From contig CALXBS010000006.1 of NCBI GenBank assembly GCA_944386605.1, positions 1-54,794 on the forward strand: a stretch of DNA of 54,794 nucleotides, in the 5' to 3' direction. This DNA comes from an uncultured Clostridia bacterium. Lineage in GTDB: Bacteria > Bacillota > Clostridia > TANB77 > CAG-465. The translations under genes were made by a program, and so were the position numbers. The notes below the pieces were generated by a model that made no database searches, had not been told where the DNA came from, and saw only the letters and a list, made by a program, of their open reading frames with translations. Shown here in pieces: positions 52,153-54,794 of this stretch (the stretch's first letter is position 1; the number at the start of each line of letters is the position of its first letter).

Positions 52153-54627
52153 TTATTTTCTTATTTTATTTTTTCTAACAATTAGCACTACTACAACAAT
52201 TCCAATTACTGCAACCATTACAACGACTACATATATCCATACTTGTATATCCGATGTATCTATATCTACGATTTTATCTATTTTCTTAAATTTTGCTATA
52301 AATGTAACATCCTTTGTTGGAACATAAGTGTTTGGATCTACTTCAATTTCTTCTCCATTTTCTACAATTATCCATTTATCAAATTCATATCCTTCATCTG
52401 GTACTGGTGTTGGTACTTTTTCTGGTGTTTCTCCATCTTTTACATATTCTTCTGTTTCTCCTTCTAGTTTTCCTCCTTCTTCTGTTTCATATGTTACTTT
52501 ATGCACTTTTTCTTCCCCTATGGTTACTTTTACTTGATAAATATCCGTTACAGATAATACATTATCTACATAGTCAGCTTCTCCTGTTCCTTCACTTTCT
52601 TCTATGCTTGCTGTATATTTAGCAATAAGCTCATTTACTATTCCAGACTTTACAGAAGAAATAACCTGGTTATTGGAAGTTATATCTGTATTTCTTATAT
52701 CATATTTATTTTCAAAATGTACAATATAACCTTCCTCTTCTATTTTGTTCCCGTTTTCATCTACTTCATATATTGTATAATTGATATTTTCATCATAATT
52801 TTCTAAATTTATTTGCACTGAACCAAATCCATTTACTATCTCTAATTTCTCCACTTTAGAAAGAACATTATCTTCAAATAGTCCTACATAATATACACCA
52901 TCTTCGCCATTTTTTTCTATAGAAATGTTTCTTTCTTCTAAATGCTGAAATCCTAAATTTGGTGATTTTAATTCTGCATAAAAATTCCATGAATTACTCA
53001 AATCAGAATATTCTAATGGATAGATACCTGTACGTAATACACTTTCTTGATGAATTTTTAATATTTTTTCTTGATTATAACCTTCATCAAGATCTTGATA
53101 ATATACATAAATTGGTTCACTTTGAGTTGTATAATCTGAAATATGATATCTCCAATAAATAGTATTTGTATTTTTTACATAAATATAATTTAAGTTTATA
53201 TCCCTCTGGAATAATCTTACAATTTCTAATGGGCATCCAAAACTATTTGTTTCAGCTGATACAAGATCAAGAATTTTCCAATTTAAATGATTCTCATATT
53301 CTGCTGAAAGAACAAATTGATCATTTAATTCTAAAGTATAGATTGCTTCTTCACCTAAAGCAAATGACTCTGGTAAAAAGCGTAAATATGCTTGATTGCC
53401 TAATATAATTTCTGCTTTCCCTGTATTTGAATCAACCCATCTTATTTGTTCCGTCGCATATGTATTAGGATCTAATTGCAAATATTGGTTTTCTGACATT
53501 AATTTCATTACTAAATTAATCTCATCATATTCCTCTGGCTGTTCTAAATCTCTTACATCTATTATCTGATCGACATTAATAAGTCCTCCATTTTTCTCTA
53601 AAAATAATTGATAAAATCCATTATATCTAGATTTCAATCGTAAAAAAAGACATGATGAAATAGATCCATCAAATACAAATTCTGCTTCGTTATTTTCTAA
53701 ATCAATATTTATTTCTTTTGGTTCTATAGGATATGAAGAATCAAAACCCTGATATATTTTTATATTTTCCGTATCTTTTTTTATTTCTTCTAACATCTCA
53801 TCAATGAAAACATCAGACATTCCTTCTAATTTTAAACGTACAAATGATTTATCTTTTCTTTTTTCTTTAAAGAAATATTCATTACTTTGCGTTAATTCTT
53901 TAACATAAGATTCAGCAAATTTTTCTAGTTCTGCCTCGTGTTCAGAAATAGCACCTAAACTACCTATCACCACTATTTTACTTTGATTTGTCCTAATTCC
54001 TATATATCTTGCATTTCCATTTTCATAACTTACATTTACCATTGGATATATCAAATCCATAAACATAAGATCTGAAATATTCATGTCATTTAATTCTTTA
54101 TTAAAAATAATTATATATGGTCTCTCTTCTTCTTTCTCTAAATTTTCTCCCTGTATAGTAATTTCTACTTTTTCACCTCTTGTCTCAAAGATATATTCTG
54201 CTTTTAATTCCTCTATCTTGATTTCTTTATAATAATAAAACATTTCATTATCTAATAGTACACCATTTTCATAATAATCAAAAGTTGGCAAATATAACTG
54301 AAAATCTTCGGCTGGTAATTCCTTTAACTCATAGGTATAAATCTTATCATTCTTTTCTATAAACTTCACATCATCCATTGTATCTCCAATAATTTGTCCT
54401 AAAAAATAATCTGACTCAATCACATCACTATATGCACTCAAAATTTCATCATCAATTTCACTCATATCTAATTTTATTGTTACTTTATCCACTGAATCTT
54501 CTACTGCATTTTGTCTTTGTATACTTCCAATGGTAATTACAGACATTGCTACAATTAATAATAACCATAAAAATACGGTTATAATAGATATTTTTCGCTT
54601 TTTCCTACTCTTTTTTTCTTCGTTCAT
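52153..54627 (-). CDS. Surface protein of the DTSDI family, intact
   Basis: 824 residues: Lys/Arg-rich head, a membrane segment (ISIITVFLWLLLIVAMSVITIG), a long extracellular region with no family I can name, then a Listeria-Bacteroides (InlB B-like) repeat (VTYETEEGGKLEGETEEYV, DEGYEFDKW, VTFIAKFKK). After DIDTSDIQ a second membrane segment (VWIYVVVVMVAVIGIVVVVL) and a basic tail follow. The same two ends occur in the 9980 and 47999 proteins although the middle of the former is different. AAGGAGAAAG stands before the ATG at 54627. No sortase motif of LPxTG type is present. Confidence 0.8.
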   Translation of the reverse strand: MNEEKKSRKKRKISIITVFLWLLLIVAMSVITIGSIQRQNAVEDSVDKVTIKLDMSEIDDEILSAYSDVIESDYFLGQIIGDTMDDVKFIEKNDKIYTYELKELPAEDFQLYLPTFDYYENGVLLDNEMFYYYKEIKIEELKAEYIFETRGEKVEITIQGENLEKEEERPYIIIFNKELNDMNISDLMFMDLIYPMVNVSYENGNARYIGIRTNQSKIVVIGSLGAISEHEAELEKFAESYVKELTQSNEYFFKEKRKDKSFVRLKLEGMSDVFIDEMLEEIKKDTENIKIYQGFDSSYPIEPKEINIDLENNEAEFVFDGSISSCLFLRLKSRYNGFYQLFLEKNGGLINVDQIIDVRDLEQPEEYDEINLVMKLMSENQYLQLDPNTYATEQIRWVDSNTGKAEIILGNQAYLRFLPESFALGEEAIYTLELNDQFVLSAEYENHLNWKILDLVSAETNSFGCPLEIVRLFQRDINLNYIYVKNTNTIYWRYHISDYTTQSEPIYVYYQDLDEGYNQEKILKIHQESVLRTGIYPLEYSDLSNSWNFYAELKSPNLGFQHLEERNISIEKNGEDGVYYVGLFEDNVLSKVEKLEIVNGFGSVQINLENYDENINYTIYEVDENGNKIEEEGYIVHFENKYDIRNTDITSNNQVISSVKSGIVNELIAKYTASIEESEGTGEADYVDNVLSVTDIYQVKVTIGEEKVHKVTYETEEGGKLEGETEEYVKDGETPEKVPTPVPDEGYEFDKWIIVENGEEIEVDPNTYVPTKDVTFIAKFKKIDKIVDIDTSDIQVWIYVVVVMVAVIGIVVVVLIVRKNKIRK

Positions 54628-54634
54628 ATTCTTT

Positions 54635-54794
54635 CTCCTTCCATTTATCTTTAGTTTTTGCATTTTTATGTTATTTATTCTTTTTTGCACAATTAGACTA
54701 CAACATAGTTTTTTGGAATGTTTTTAAAACTATGTTGTGTGTGTGTGTGTGTGTGTGTAGTCCAATCATACTTTCAAAGTTTTTTGTTAACATA
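54635..54794. repeat. Surface-gene upstream element, copy 3 (cut by the window end)
   Basis: Same element as at 14344 and 50440, with (TG)11 at 54736-54758. Here the inverted repeat is most complete: GACTACAACATAGTTTT on the plus strand faces AAAACTATGTTG-(TG)n-TAGTC, so the repeat tract interrupts one arm. Confidence 0.85.

Overview
This AT-rich window (roughly 30% G+C) reads as the chromosome of a Firmicute, most likely an uncultured Clostridia-type gut bacterium. The evidence is the strong AGGAGG-type ribosome binding sites, sigma-A promoters, the neighbours gerW (ytfJ) and ytfI-like of spore formers, and core genes of Firmicute type (obgE, trpS, rplU, rpmA, pth, secA). Nearly all genes lie on the minus strand; the plus-strand exceptions begin at about 144, 1843, 7425 and 38142.

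Layout. 1-7.4 kb: a more G+C-rich membrane gene, gerW with a DUF2953 gene, a DUF212 phosphatase-like membrane protein, then obgE-trpS, an HD hydrolase, rpmA-rplU with an L21-type leader, and pth. 7.4-9.9 kb: a lone VirD4/TraG-like ATPase with no other conjugation genes. 10.0-14.3 kb: a 1452-residue surface protein with four Cna-B domains. 14.6-24.3 kb: a tightly overlapping eight-gene operon of unknown function. It combines two unknown soluble proteins, three membrane-anchored extracellular proteins (SpaA-like, TQXA-like, SpaA-like), two paralogous multi-span membrane proteins ending in a HEPN-like RNxxxAHG motif, and a DUF3800 nuclease-like protein with a helical repeat tail. This is my best candidate for an undescribed system: envelope-facing sensors joined to predicted ribonuclease effectors.

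24.5-35 kb is an accessory stretch. It holds three AAA_14/DUF4143 ATPases (a fourth lies at 50.7-51.9 kb), one of them bracketed by a 75-bp direct repeat and preceded by four motifs at exact 33-bp spacing. It also holds an ABC exporter pair, an XRE regulator, a phospholipase C-like protein, a lipoprotein, and decayed RhuM, KilA-N and SEC-C genes. 35.2-38 kb is secA. 38.7-47.0 kb is a compact type IV pilus operon (a pilM-pilN fusion, pilO-like, pilin-like genes, pilB, pilC). It includes an unusual protein in which the zinc-binding N-terminal half of a prepilin peptidase is fused to a prepilin.

47.2-54.8 kb: a YgjP-type metallopeptidase, then two paralogous surface proteins separated by an ATPase. 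One is intact; the other is split by a frameshift at an A6 tract. These two and the Cna-B protein share the same N-terminal and C-terminal membrane segments. Each is preceded by the same upstream element of about 160-230 bp, with a (TG)n microsatellite of 16, 11 and 11 units set inside an inverted repeat. This looks like a dispersed family of surface antigens with repeat-length (phase-variable) control.

All calls come from reading the sequence and from remembered family signatures; no database search or structure prediction was run.
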